Below, piece by piece: positions 11,201 to 22,973 of a stretch of 64,000 nucleotides of DNA (the stretch's first letter is position 1; the number at the start of each line of letters is the position of its first letter). The position numbers and the translations under genes were made by a program. The notes below the pieces were generated by a model. That model was not told where the DNA came from. It did not search any database and saw only the letters and a list, made by a program, of their open reading frames with translations. Source of the stretch: Alnus glutinosa (Eukaryota > Streptophyta > Magnoliopsida > Fagales > Betulaceae); NCBI RefSeq assembly GCF_958979055.1, contig NC_084887.1, positions 35,566,620-35,630,619 of the forward strand. Direction: 5' to 3'.

Positions 11201-14200
11201 TGGTCTAGCTCAACTAGGAATTTCACTTTATGGGATAAAGGCATTTCAAGTGATGAATGTGTGTGTGCGCGCATACGTGTCTGTAAAATGATTTGTAGGA
11301 ATTTGTATCAATCACTTCATTTCTGTTAAATGGAAGATGGAGTGACAACTTCTTGTTCTATTTGGAGTGCAATTGTTTTTTTTGATAAGTAAATGAAATT
11401 TTATAAAAAGCGTAAGGCGCCCCTCTAAGTACACTGGAAGTATACACAAATAAACACCTAAGAAGGCAAAGAAAAACGAACAAGAAAATCAGAGAAACTA
11501 ATAGACACGGGTGACAAAAAAGCCTCCGTTCAAAGATACAACATAAGAAAAAACGAAGCAACAATATCCTCCATGGAATTCTCCAAGTCTTCAAAACACC
11601 TAATATTTCTCTCCTTCCAAACACACCAAAGAATGCAAATAGGCACCATCTTCCAAACTACAGCACTCCTTGACCTACCTGCCTTCCACCAACAAGCAAA
11701 TAAATCAACAACTCTCCTAGGCATAATCCAAGACAGACCAAACCGAGAAAAGACATGATTCCACAAAGTAGAAGCCACATCACAATGAAGAAGAAGGTGG
11801 TCTACAGTTTCCCCATCTCTTTTGCACAAATAGCATCTATCCACAATGATGATATTTCGCTTCTTGAGATTATCCGCTGTAAGAATCTTTCCAAGGGCTG
11901 CCGACCACGCGAAGAAAGCCGCCCTCGGAGGAGCCTGAGTCCTCCACACACTCTTCCAAGGGAAATGACTACCCTCACAACCGGCCAAAGAGCTGAAATA
12001 GGACTTCACCTTGAACACCCCTTTCTTAGAAGGGACCCACCTAAGCCTATCAGCACAATCTCTACTCACCGTGGCTAAATGCAACACATGATAGAAAGCT
12101 GCAAATACACCCACTTCCCAGTCATGCGCCTCTCTAACAAAGCTCACATTCCATTGGATAGATCCGCCCAAAACCTCCATATTATCCACAACAGAAGCAT
12201 CCTTCATCCGAGCAATACCAAACAGAACAGGAAAAGCTTCCTTCAACACCCTATCCCTGCAATTGTTTGTTCCCTGTCAATGTAGATTTTCTGCAAAATC
12301 TAGAAATTGACTTCCATTGAACAATAAGATTGATCTAAATTGTGAAGACTTGTTGTGATCTGTTTTGGTGGATGGTGAAATAGTTAGATTTGTGCTTGAT
12401 AAGAATGCATATGATGCATGCCTTTTCCAATCTGATTTTTTAAATTAAACTCACCTCGCTATTTGTTACCTATTCTTTGTTTCAGTCTTTCCATTGAGTC
12501 TACCTTTTATGTTAATTTTTTGAACGTCAGTTTGATGTAATATATGCAAAAGAAACTTATCTTCAAATTTAAACAGGGCTTGGCTGACCACAAAGATTCA
12601 TTGGGGGCACCACTTTGCCCTTGTCGGTAAATATTTGCTCTTTTTTATTCTTGTTCTTTTCCAAATCTTCTTCTCTTTGTCCAATGTGTCCAGTGGAACT
12701 CCTAACTGTTTCATAAGTTCAATATTAGTTTATATTCATTCATGTCATAATCCAAGTATGAGCCTATTATGTTTCAGGCATTATGATGACAAAGCTGCCG
12801 AGGCTGGGCAGGGTTTCTGGAACTGTCCATGCGTTCCTATGAGAGAAAGGTAGATTATTGTTATTATTTTAAAATAATATGCAACAAACTGAGACACACA
12901 ATTATTTTGTACGTTGTAGATTTGGATTTTAACATAGTTGTAATCCTTATGAGCATAAGATTGATGAAAGCAAAGGTAAACTTCCTGTGTTTTTCAAGGA
13001 TGATTGCTTGCTGTTGCTAAACTTCCAATGAGGAAATCAAAATCACTCTTTACAATGTTTTGACTGTGCTTGTTATGCAATAAAAGAGATTGATGGGCTG
13101 GCATCGAATTTATGGCGATATATTTGAATATTTTCTTCATTGGAATTTTGAAATTGAATTAGCTGTTGCAGTTCACTCGGGAGCTGTACTTTTAAACTTT
13201 CGGTCAGTGATGACATGAAAATTAAATAATGATATGGTTCCAAGAGAAGTAGATTTTTTTTTTCCCTGCGTTCTTTTTTTGTCTAAAAGAAACCATATCA
13301 TGGGATTTTTGGGTTAAGAAAAGAAATTGATACTGTTTATGTATATTGACATGCACACATTCATGCACGTGCAAACTAACTTTATTCAGGATATTGTAAA
13401 GTGTGAGAACCGATAGAGAAGAATAAGTGCATTTAATGGTACAGAAGGTTCACCTTAGGTTGGGTCAAAGTCTCTGACCCTACGGCATGGAGTTTGGGTT
13501 AGTCTAGCTACAAGGATGAATAAGGCAAGACATGATTAGATCTATAGAAATGCAACTGCATGGAGTTAGAGGTAGCTCTCTAGTTGCATAATGGTATAAC
13601 AAATAGTTGGCTTGGTGATCTCCTTTCGTGCCAAAAACACATTAATTCACTTGTAGTCTAAATGTCAGTTGGGCTAGCAAAGGAAGATAATCTTGGCCAA
13701 TTCGCCTACAAGATGTAGACTTGGATTTAATAGTGAGACAGCGTATATGTCATAAGAAGAGTTTGTAGAAGATATTGTTGATTTAATTTGAATTCCCATA
13801 GCAGGTTAGTTGGAATTAGTAGCAGCTCATAGCCAGTGGAAGGTTTTAGTCATTAGTATTGTTGGGCACAGTAAATTTTTAGCTTGGAGGCTTACCTGAG
13901 AGGAAGCGAAAAAAGTTTCAAGTCAAAAAAATCTTCTTGTTGACTACTTACAGCAAATGAAAGCAACTCATTTGCTGTCCTAGTTTGGGATGTGGGTGGC
14001 AACATGTATCAGACTTTCTTGATCTGTTTGTCAGAAAGATAAAGTCAGCTTAAACCATATGAATTTTGACAGAATCGAGATTTATATATATGCTAATATA
14101 TCTTATGTCTAAGCCATGGCTGCTCCATAGAGAGTTCATAAACATTTTGAACCTGATATTGGTCTGCTATAATATGTCTTTTCAAGGAATTAGATGACTG

Positions 14201-14928
14201 CTTGAAAACTTGCATTCTGAAATCTCAAGAATGGATTTAACTAACGGTAAGATATAATGCTATTAAAAGATAGAAGTTACTTTTTCTTGAACGTGGCTTG
14301 AGAATTGTAAGCTCATCAACTCATCTAAATCTCTAACATGTGAACTTGCAAGCTATTGCAGATCATCATTTGCTTCAACTGATTATATATATATATCTAT
14401 GTGTGTGTGTGTGTGTGTGTAAATCTGGTATTTGAATTTAAAAAAGATTGCCCTTGTCAGGAAGGAGTGCCACTGCATGCTCTTTCTCACTCCCGACAAT
14501 GATTTTGCTGGCAAGGAACAGGTAATTATTTACCCCATTTTTTGGTTCACCAGATTTACTTTGATTTGGTTCTCATTATATCAATAGGAGCAAGATATTA
14601 AGTGGCTTTTCTTAAGTTGGACTTCACACGTTGAAGTTTGTTTATGATGCTGGATTGGCATGAAAATTTTCAGAATGAAGAAGACTTTATAGAGTCTATA
14701 GATATTCACGCACAAACACAATCACAAACACTGTTCATGTTCTTTTGCTGCATAATTATCATTCAGCAACTACAACTACAACTACTGAAGTTCTTCCATT
14801 CAGTGCATTTATAATTATTCATGCTCTAATTAGAATTTTGTTTCTTCTCTAATACAAACCCAACATTGTCTTGCCGTTTGCAGGTCATCTCCTTGGATGA
14901 GATCAGAGAAGCAACAGCAAATATGTAA
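8264..14928 (+). CDS. FTRC: ferredoxin:thioredoxin reductase catalytic (beta) subunit, chloroplast
   Basis: Six exons: 8264-8366, 8664-8776, 12577-12626, 12778-12849, 14461-14521 and 14884-14928. All introns are GT-AG, phases agree, and the protein is 147 residues, the usual length. Residues 1 to about 34 are Ser/Thr/Arg-rich, a chloroplast transit peptide. The mature part begins [14 protein letters not shown]. It has the family motifs CPCRHY (C86, C88), CPC (C105, C107) and CHC (C116, C118). By family knowledge C86, C105, C107 and C116 bind the 4Fe-4S cluster and C88-C118 is the redox disulfide. The enzyme passes electrons from ferredoxin to thioredoxins in the stroma, switching Calvin-cycle and other enzymes on in light. 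Intron 2 is unusually long (3.8 kb) because of retroelement insertions, but every exon is intact. Confidence 0.96.
8842..9105. repeat. short element bounded by direct repeats in FTRC intron 2
   Basis: A block of about 55 bp (ATTAAATTCAC, then GGCTTAAGTTTT, then GGTGATTTA-like) occurs at 8842-8900 and again, diverged, at 9040-9105, with about 140 bp between. The spacer holds tRNA-like wording such as GAGTTTGAGTCC. It may be a decayed small retroelement with direct terminal repeats; the identity is uncertain. Confidence 0.35.
9860..10457 (-). mobile_element. 5'-truncated L1-type LINE with 19-bp TSD
   Basis: Identical 19-bp direct repeats (CCTGTAAAAGAAGAAGTAT) at 9860-9878 and 10439-10457 flank the insertion. 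The body is 9879-10438, beginning with a T run, which is the poly-A tail on the minus strand. The minus strand encodes a zf-RVT (reverse-transcriptase zinc-binding) C-terminal region: [18 protein letters not shown], then [19 protein letters not shown], then [12 protein letters not shown]. Only the 3' end of the element is present, so it was dead on arrival. It sits antisense to the host gene in FTRC intron 2. Confidence 0.93.
10724..11005 (-). pseudogene. SBP1: isolated last exon of selenium-binding protein (SBP1 / methanethiol oxidase)
   Basis: The minus strand reads from an acceptor-like TTAAG boundary at 11005 for 93 codons to a stop at 10724: [20 protein letters not shown], later [12 protein letters not shown], ending [10 protein letters not shown]. 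This matches the conserved C-terminus of the SBP56/SBP1 family, which in animals and bacteria has methanethiol oxidase activity and in plants is linked to detoxification and stress. The frame is open and the natural C-terminus is kept. No other SBP1 exon is visible upstream (to about 12.5 kb) on that strand. It lies inside FTRC intron 2, between two LINEs. It is best read as a duplicated or stranded gene fragment; a recent origin or use as an alternative exon cannot be excluded. Confidence 0.88.
11368..12268 (-). mobile_element. 5'-truncated L1-type LINE with 11-bp TSD
   Basis: Direct repeats TGCAATTGTTT at 11368-11378 and 12258-12268 flank a body of about 880 bp (11379-12257). Its minus strand encodes about 239 codons of LINE C-terminus, including a zf-RVT domain ([18 protein letters not shown], then [19 protein letters not shown], then [12 protein letters not shown]). 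The 3' end shares the motif GCGTAAGGCGCC with the neighbouring LINE at 9860-10457, so both belong to the same family. It is in the same antisense orientation within FTRC intron 2. Confidence 0.92.
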
Positions 14929-17202
14929 CAGGATGTGGAGTATCATAATTACTTGCTTAAACAGCAGCAATCACTTGTATTTGGCAGAAAATGAAAAAAA
15001 TAATCATCATTGTATGTATATTTATATGCTAATCAGGTGACATGTCTGGCTTTCCTTTTTTATTAGGATGCTTCTCTGTAGTTTTCAATGCCACACATGT
15101 TTCCCTACATCCATAACCGCCCCCCCCCCCAATTCTTGCACTAAAAAAGGAAGAGATCAAGAAAAAAAGGAGGAAGAAAAGGCGCTGGCAGTGGTTGAAA
15201 CTTTTAGTAAACGCTGGGGGCCCCGAGCTCCACGCATTAGCATCAACCCCACCAACGAAGTAACTGCTTAATGAGCATCCCCAAGATAAGAAATAGCTGG
15301 GTCCATGCCAAACAATAGAGTGCTTTTCCTTTCGGTTCTTGGACGTTTTTCGTTTACTATTAGTCTATTCTTATGACATTGACTTTCATTAGTACACGTC
15401 TAAGGAAAGGAAAAGGAAAAAAGAACAAAGAAAAAAGAAAAGGACTTCCATTAGTACACGGTTGTCAAGAGGTAACTATTGAAATGAAGAAGTTTTAATC
15501 TTTTTTTTTTTCGTTCCCTTTTCTTTACTAGATGTGTTATATTTCATTCTTTTTTCCTTCTCCTATTCTTCTTTGCTGAAATGGGATTGCAAATCCATCT
15601 CTAGATCAATCTTAATTAAAAAGGAAAAAAAAAAAATTAATAGTGAATTGATATTTCAACATTGGCTAAAGAAAGATGGAAGAAGAACAATAGAATACAA
15701 AGTACAAACTAGCATTTCTCTTTCTTTACTGACCTTTCGACCTCTGTTCTCGGGATGACAAAACACGCAACTAATCACCAACCCAAAGAGATTGATGAAG
15801 TTAATTACTTTCTAAATCAAGAATTTATGAAGTTAGCAAATTTTGGCTACTACTACTTTATAATCTTATTACAAATTTACATAATAGTCTATATTTTATG
15901 GAAATAAGTATATCATGGATCGTCATGTGAGAACTTATATTTTAGTGGCTAATATAAGTGCCATGTAGCTATCCATGTTAGTTTATAAACATGATAAATG
16001 TCATGTGAATTATTACGTGGAAGCCCATATTTTAGTCATTATAATAAGAAGTTGGTAACCTGATGACAGGGGAGCTAATGACCGAAGCATGGGTGAACGA
16101 CGGCTGTAACTATAACAGTTTTAAGGTAGCGAAATTTCTTGTCAGGTAAGTTCCGACCCACACGAAAGGTTGTTCTTAAAGTATAAGCAATTTGCTTAGC
16201 TTTACATTTGTCCCAAGGTCTATTCGTGGGGATTCCATAAATATTCTATTCCTAATAACACTATGAAATTAGGCTAATAATTTTTTTTAGATCACCTTAA
16301 TGTACACTTCAACGTAGAAATAACACACTTGATGGAATTATACATTTTAGTAGTACCACCACTGTAGACACCACTGTAGAGATAAGTTATTCTGTGTGTA
16401 CAAACCTATCACTTTATTCCCTCTCCTTATCTCTCGTATTGCTCATCAAGAAAAAAAAAATAGAAAAAAAAAGAACAAGAAGAAGAAAGAAAAAAAGAAA
16501 AAGAGGAGGCAGAATAAGAAGAAGAAAAAAGCTCTTGTTCTATAAGCATAGAATGATAATTAACCTACCTTTTTTACCATAACGGTTTTGGCCATAAAAT
16601 TCTCATAGTTATTGCACATCAAATGGACAAGCTCTTTTTTTTTTAAAAGGTAAGTTATATTACCCTTTTATTTTATTCTTATTTTACTAAATTGATAGAT
16701 ATTGTCACATTAGCCTTTGAATCAGCTCTGGTTTTTTTTTTTAAAAAAAAAAAAAAATAAAAAAAATAAAAAAAAAAAAAAAATCTAAATTAGTAAACAT
16801 TACTACATCAGCCGAATGAATAAAATAGAAGTGAGATGAGAGTAGCGAGTGTACATTACTCTAGTGTATTTACTCTTTACTCTTTAGCATTGCTTTAGTC
16901 ACATTATTTTAATTAATTTATCTATTCATTTCGGGTCTGAAGTGGGCTTTTGATGTGAGAACCTCCAAGCCCGGCCCAGTATGTTGACTTGACCAGTTGA
17001 ACATCACCCCGCACCCTCCTCCCATTGCCCTCTTCTTTTCCCTTCTTCTTCTTACTTCCTGAAAATTTAACAAATGGGTTTCGAATCATTTTCAGAACAT
17101 TGATTGATCTCGTCGACTCGATTTCCCTTCCAATAGGTGATATATCGTAAGATGGGACTCTCCTAAATCTCTCTGAAGGTCCATTGTTTTCGCTCTCGGA
17201 AA
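14929..17202. other. intergenic between FTRC and the SAM-domain gene
   Basis: The FTRC 3' flank is followed by poly-purine and poly-A/T tracts (for example 16733-16783) and an organelle-type rRNA relic (16058-16180). GGCCCA near 16973 and TGGGCT near 16941 may be Site II boxes of the downstream gene. No other gene is seen. Confidence 0.5.
16058..16180 (+). pseudogene. decayed organelle/bacterial-type large-subunit rRNA fragment
   Basis: About 120 bp match the universally conserved core of bacterial-type 23S/26S rRNA (the helix 69-71 region): GGTGAACGACGGCTGTAACT, then TTAAGGTAGCGAAATT, then TAAGTTCCGACCCACACGAA. The nuclear 25S version of this region reads differently, so the source is a plastid or mitochondrial gene. 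Several positions show C-to-T or G-to-A changes against the consensus (for example GTCAGG for GTCGGG), as expected for methylated, non-functional nuclear copies (NUMT or NUPT). No further rRNA sequence is recognisable on either side. Confidence 0.85.
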
Positions 17203-20156
17203 ATGGCGAAGCCACGTGTCACCATCACCCTCGGTCGCACTGGTCAGGTACGTATATGCACGTATATATGTATGTACAATATGCATATGTATTTGTCTGT
17301 TTCCTTTTCTTTTTTCTTAAGCTTGTTAGATGGATTACTGACTGTTTGGTTGCTTGGAATCTTTGGGAAAAAAGAAAGGGAAACTTTTTTTTTTAAAAAA
17401 AAAAAAACAACTTTATTAGAGTATTAGGGTTTTACAAACTAAGTTTTAGGGTTATTCTGGTGATTATAACTTCAAGCTTGTCGTGTGATTCTACTCTGCA
17501 TACCTATTTTTGAGTGTACTTGAATTGATTGATGAGTTTTCGGGTTAGGGTTTTTGGAGAAGTGACCTCTGCTTTTGTTTATTAAACTGAGTTTAATTTA
17601 TTGTATGTGCTTTTCTCTGTGTGTGGGTGTGTACGCTTTTGGTTGAATGTTTGTGTGAGTGAGTTTGTGGGATTCAATGTTTTTGCAGGTGGTAAATAGG
17701 GGAGGAAGGGTTTCAGACTATGTGCATCCACAGACTGATACTAAGGCAGCGACAGGAAGCAAACGGTTTAGAAGAGAGAGAGTAGGGGGTGCTGCTGATA
17801 GTTCGTTGTTTACAAACAAGCGGTGCGTGTTGTTCTGTTTCCTTGTGAATTAAACTGATTTTAGTGTGGTTTGGCTTAGTTTTCTAGGTTGGTGGTTTTA
17901 GAGATTTTGCAGTAAATGAAGGTTTTTAGTTTACCATTATGCGAGGGCTGCATAGGCTCTTGAGACATTCAAAATACATCTCATAATTGTATAGGGAAAA
18001 TAGGAGAAGCTTGATGCTTTGTTTGGCTACTGCAAAATTAGTGGGAATGAGAAGAAATAGGACTTTGAATCTTAGGATAAATTGTCATTTGGTTTCCTCA
18101 AATGAAATCAACCTAGTTAAGCCGGGGTCAGTCTTGGAATTCATTGGACTTCATCCTGCATAAAGCACCCTTAGTGCTACCGCCAGTGATTTAACTAGCA
18201 GTCTTATACAGTCATGAAAACCTAACCACCGGGGTAAAAATAGTCTAGTGCAGCGTTTTCTTTTAATTAGGTACAAAAGAAATTATACATTTTAATTCCT
18301 TCCTTTTTCCACCTTTTCTTATAAACCGAAGTGGATGTGGGGTATACTAGAAGCCTAATTACATATTAAACAGGGCTCATGGTTTTGTTCGTGGCATTTG
18401 GAGGTTTAGATATCTATGTTTTTGATTCAGTCATCAGAAAATTTGTTTATAGTTTTACATTGATGGGTGGTATCCCTTTTACAGGCAGCGAGGAGATGGT
18501 ATTAATCGGAGTTGGGGTGGTAATGGAATACATGGCGACAACCAATCTTGTGTGTATATAAGTTTTTCTTTCTTATACCTTTGTCTTTATATGATTTCTT
18601 TGACCTGACTATGATACCCTGATATGAGCAAAGATTCGCAGATTAGTCGACACGATCTCCGATTGAAACTGATGCGCAAAAAGCTAATTCAGAGGGCTGT
18701 TGAAGAGCGCAGGAAGATGGACCGGCGCAAAAAGCTGTCAAAAACCATCCAGCCTTCAGCAGGTCGTAACATGCTGCATCAAAGGTCTGAACCAACAGGT
18801 AGTCCTTCGTGGAAAATGCAACCCACAGAAAGATCTCAGTTGAAAGCTTCTAGGGGGCTCTCACCACCAAGAAATTTTGAGGATCTGCGCCAAGTACCAT
18901 CAGCAAGGGCAGCTGATGCGTCAAGAGCTGGATGGTTTTTGAGCAACAATGGTGCTTATAGGCCAACAAGCTCGACATCTTTAATGGTGAAAGGTCCTCC
19001 TGAAAGTTCTAAGCCACTCACACAGCTCACTTCAATGAGTGACATTGGACAGAGAAGTTCTCATATGGTATGATTTTCTTTGCTGCTGCATTGCTTCATC
19101 TTATTTTCAGAGGAGCTGGTTTATATTTTTGAAATTGTCCACATTAATGGTTGTATTTCATTTATGGTCATGCACTCATGATATATCTCTATCAAGTGGA
19201 TTTTTACAGGTTGAGAATCCTCTCACTGTTACTGGCCTGTTGCAATCACTTGGTTTAGGAAAATATAACATTATTTTCCGAGCTGAAGAGGTAAGTTGGC
19301 AGCCTCTATCAAATCTTTCAATATAATAATAAGAAGAATAATAAATTGACTTGTGGTGGAATGTCTCTGCTTCCCTTATTTTCATCATATTCTGGATGAA
19401 AATTATAAGCCAATGTGATATGATTTCTGAGAAAACAAGTAGGATCTTTGGTAATGGTCTATGTTCTAAGCAAAGAAAAATGAAAATACTATGGGGAACA
19501 TCAGTCTGTACAGAATGATGAACCTTGGAAATGCACAAACAAACATCTTAATACTTGAATTATCTGATCCATAGGTGGACATGACTGCATTGAAGCAGAT
19601 GGGTGATAAGGACCTCAAAGATATGGGGATACCAATGGTACTGTCATTTCACTCTGACAAAATTTTAGAAATTCTGTTAAGATTGTTTTGCTGTGTAAAA
19701 GTTACGTTTGTTAGTATCATGTGGGTATTGTACTTCTAGACAATATCAAGCATCTAAAAAGCTACTGGCTTGAACTGTTCCGAGTTGCTTATTTATGTTA
19801 TCATAACTTCCTTATTCTTCTCCTTTCTAATTGTTATTCTTTTCAAATGTCGCTCTGGAATAACAAGCAAGATACCGCTACTATTTTGTATGATGTTCAC
19901 CTTTCTTGCAGTCTACTGTGAACCCAATAACTTGCATGGAAATAAGAAGAGCTGAGTGTAAAAATTGACTACTGGCAGCAGCTGAACGGCCCTTTTACTG
20001 GCCTAACACCTTGAACTGATTTTCATACCATCTCTATTTTATGAAATGTCTAATGGAAATCAATTAATCTGTTCTCACAAAAGCTGCTTGACACAGGGAC
20101 CCAGGAAGAAGATTCTTCTTGCTCTCTTACCCCGATCGAGACAGCAACAACCATAA
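17203..20156 (+). CDS. SAM (sterile alpha motif) domain protein
   Basis: Seven exons, 296 residues: 17203-17247, 17689-17822, 18485-18553, 18629-19067, 19210-19290, 19575-19637 and 20097-20156. All phases agree. The exon 3/4 junction (GTGT|GTATAT to GATATGAG|C) is the least certain. The start MAKPRVTITLGRTGQ opens a basic, Arg/Lys-rich protein. Residues of about 155-185 in exon 4 are strongly charged (RKKLIQRAVEERRKMDRRKK). Residues of about 230-290 form a SAM domain (PLTVTGLLQSLGLGKYNIIF, then EEVDMTALKQMGDKDLKDMG, then GPRKKILLALL). SAM domains mediate protein-protein or RNA contacts. The architecture, a basic N-terminus and a terminal SAM, matches an uncharacterised plant family; I know no firm function. 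Confidence 0.9.
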
Positions 20157-21361
20157 CTGCAAATGTTATTGGAGAGTATTTGTTATTTCTGTAACCGTAT
20201 AACTTGGTAAATATTGACAAGCACATTGAGTATATCTATTCTTGAGATTGAGATATGATAGGTTTGCTTTTGTAGCCAATGAAATTCACTTGCTTGGAAA
20301 AATAGATTTCACCAGTTTGTATGTAACAGGATACAGACGATTGCATTAGTGAAACATGTAACTATTTAGTTTGAATCTCGGTAAGATGTTGCAACAAATC
20401 CATTGCTGTACTCTTGTTTGTTCTCTTTGCCTTCCTCCAACTGCATTGTCATTTCGGACTCCCCTTTTATGTTGTGCATGCTGCTGAGTAGGTTATTCGG
20501 AAGGAAGAGAACAGATTCAATAGTTTATAAGATATTGCATGGGTGAGAAAGTCAATATGATAATATCTGCTGCACATGCATGATTTTCTGGAAAAAATGG
20601 GTTCGCTGGTGAATGTTTGCAGCATGAAGTGAACAAAATTGTTATTATCTCATCACATGTAGCCTCTAGTCCATGTTTTCGTGCAGTACTTCTAACTCAT
20701 CACATGTAGTCTCTGGTCCGTGTTTTTGTGCGGTAGTTTACGGTATGAACGCTATTTTTCAAGAATGATAGGGAACACGGTGAGCAAATATTGTCAAGAC
20801 TTTGAACTTGAGTCGTCCAATACAACTAGATTATTAGGGGTGCAATTTGTTTTGGCATGTCAGGTTCAGGTTATAGTGATGCAGGAGTATAAAATTATAT
20901 ATATCAACTATAATTCGATCTATTTAATTTAATAAGTTAAACTCTTTAATCATAACTCTGCTAATTTTGTCAGGTTCACAAGTCGTATAAAAAATTATCA
21001 TTCCTTATATCGTGTGTAGAGTTTGGGTTGTATCAAGATATGGACATAAAATTGTATAAGTCAATTCTATTTTAACTCATTTAATTAAATGGATAAAACT
21101 CTTTAAGCTTACCTTACTAATTTTGTATTAGACTCGTTTCGAGTTTGGGGTTGTGTAAACAATTGAGAGCGTATTGTTTATGATGTAACAGCAACATATA
21201 TGCAAAAATTGGGAGTGAATGTGATGCTAGATTAGCTTCTCGGGTTGGAAAGTTAACTAGGATTATTCAACGCAGACAAGCAATTACCAAGAATATCAGA
21301 GAATATTTCAACAGTAATGAGTTGTACAACGAAAACATGCGCAATCTCTCATCAGTCTCCC
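20157..21361. other. intergenic between convergent SAM and AN1 genes
   Basis: Presumably the 3' UTRs of the two converging genes plus AT-rich sequence. A phrase of about 20 bp, CTCATCACATGTAG, occurs twice within 60 bp (20647 and 20697). No gene is seen. Confidence 0.5.
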
Positions 21362-22027
21362 TCAATATGCTTTAACGGATGAAGAGGTACTCGAAGGAGA
21401 CGCAGAGCCACGTCCATTCTTGGAACAATCCCTCCCATTCCTCGAAGCCAAAGCAGCCAAAAACTTGTCATTCCACGACCCCTTACACGCCTGTGCCTGT
21501 CTGCACGCATGGTCGGCCGGGAACCTATGCTTCAAGCACACCTTCAGCTGGCAAGTCTTGCACGTACTCGTATTCGAAAACGTCAATATCTCCTTGCACC
21601 GCCCAACCGGGCACGTGGGTTTCTTCTTCTTTTTGGGGTCACAGTTCCCAGACCTCTCATGCCTCTCCAACATCTTCTTCTCGCCCTCCCCATCCCGTCC
21701 GGTAACCTCAATCGACATCGAGCAAGCCTCACAAACAACGACCTTTCTACTGTTGTGGTCAGATTTCGGACACTCGTGGGTCCTATACGATCTATGCTCT
21801 GAACAAAACACCTGCGAATTTAGAGAAATATGGTTCTACATATTATTGAACATGGAATTTAAAAGGCGAAAATTTTATAAAAAAGAAAAAAGAGGCTGAT
21901 CGATATGAATGAAGGTATGTACCTTTCGGCAACCGTCGCATTTGAAAGGGAGAAAATCGAGTTGATGGCAATCAGGGTGTTGGCAGTGTTGACCCAAATC
22001 TGGGAAAGCTTCTGTTCCTCCTCCCAT
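21362..22027 (-). CDS. SAP12: double AN1 zinc-finger stress-associated protein (SAP12-like)
   Basis: Two exons on the minus strand: 22027-21923 (35 codons, [20 protein letters not shown]) and 21811-21362 (149 codons and stop), with intron GTACAT...GCAG; 184 residues in all. The first AN1 finger spans residues of about 15-54 (C-x4-C, then FKCDGC, then [13 protein letters not shown]). The second spans about 95-140 (CPVGRCKEI, then [20 protein letters not shown]). There is no A20 finger and no C-terminal C2H2 pair, which separates it from the SAP11/SAP13/SAP16 types. Family members are quickly induced by cold, salt and redox stress and are thought to act through ubiquitin-linked or redox signalling. 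An ABRE-like core (ACGTGG near 22338) lies about 310 bp upstream. Confidence 0.93.
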
Positions 22028-22726
22028 GTCTTTCTCTGGATCGGTTTTCTTTTCTCTTTCTCTGTCGCTGTGAATTCTTTTCCGTTGCAGAAGGAAATTA
22101 AAGCAATTTGAGGAAGGAAAATTTAGAGGTGGCCCTGTATTCTATTAATATTATATATAGGTTTGGAGGTGGATTGGCGAACAAGCCAAGTCCACCCTGC
22201 GGACGCGGGTGTAACTTGTTTTCCAATTTGGCTACGGAAGAAAGATGCTCCTAGACCCACCGTCCCAACAGTTTTACGCGGAATTAGCAGCTTTCTGGTG
22301 AGATTTGCCATGTCATCATCAGTTGCAAGTGGCATCCTACGTGGATATATCCTGCCACATCAACAGTTAAGGAACTTGATTTCCACGCCAATTTTTTTAT
22401 TAACAAATTCATATGTTTAGAATTATTTTATTTTCCTTCACAAACCGAAACTCCCAAAAAATCTTATACCCACTACCAGTTGCGGTGCCATTGCAGTTGC
22501 ACTGGGGATGCTTTGAAACGCTGCACTTCGTGGTGGTTGGCTTCGTCAGTGCAGCTAGGGTCCGCTCGATTGATTTGAAGCAAATTTAAGTGAGACAGAC
22601 ATGTTTTTTGATTTATATATTCTATTTAAAAATAAAAAAATCCTTGTTTTCAATTTTGAGATACAAAATTACTAATTAAATTCTTATATTCAAGCTTTTC
22701 TACCACATTTTGAGTTAATAAAATGG

Positions 22727-22869
22727 TGAAAATGTTAGATTTACAACACCAATACAACAACTGTACAACAATCCCTCACATGAGGGTGGGTACCACATAC
22801 TGGGGCCCACCCTCATGTGAGGGGTTGTTGTGCAGTTATTGTATTGATGTTGTACAAGAATCAAATCCC
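22727..22869. mobile_element. MITE, 143 bp, palindromic (ACAACACC family)
   Basis: A long imperfect palindrome: TTACAACACCAATACAACAA ... CCTCACATGAGGGTGGG / GGGCCCACCCTCATGTGAGG ... GTACAA. It is flanked by TAAAATGG at 22719-22726 and 22870-22877. It is the same length and family as the two copies at 41711-41853 and 41867-42009, which have 9-bp duplications; here a ninth base mismatches. Confidence 0.85.
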
Positions 22870-22973
22870 TAAAATGGCTACTCCACTTGATCTTTTCGTG
22901 ATATTGTCTATTGAGGGCATTCTCTTGCATTAGACATTGCCAACCATCTTGCGGTTAGGAGGAAGGTTCCGAT

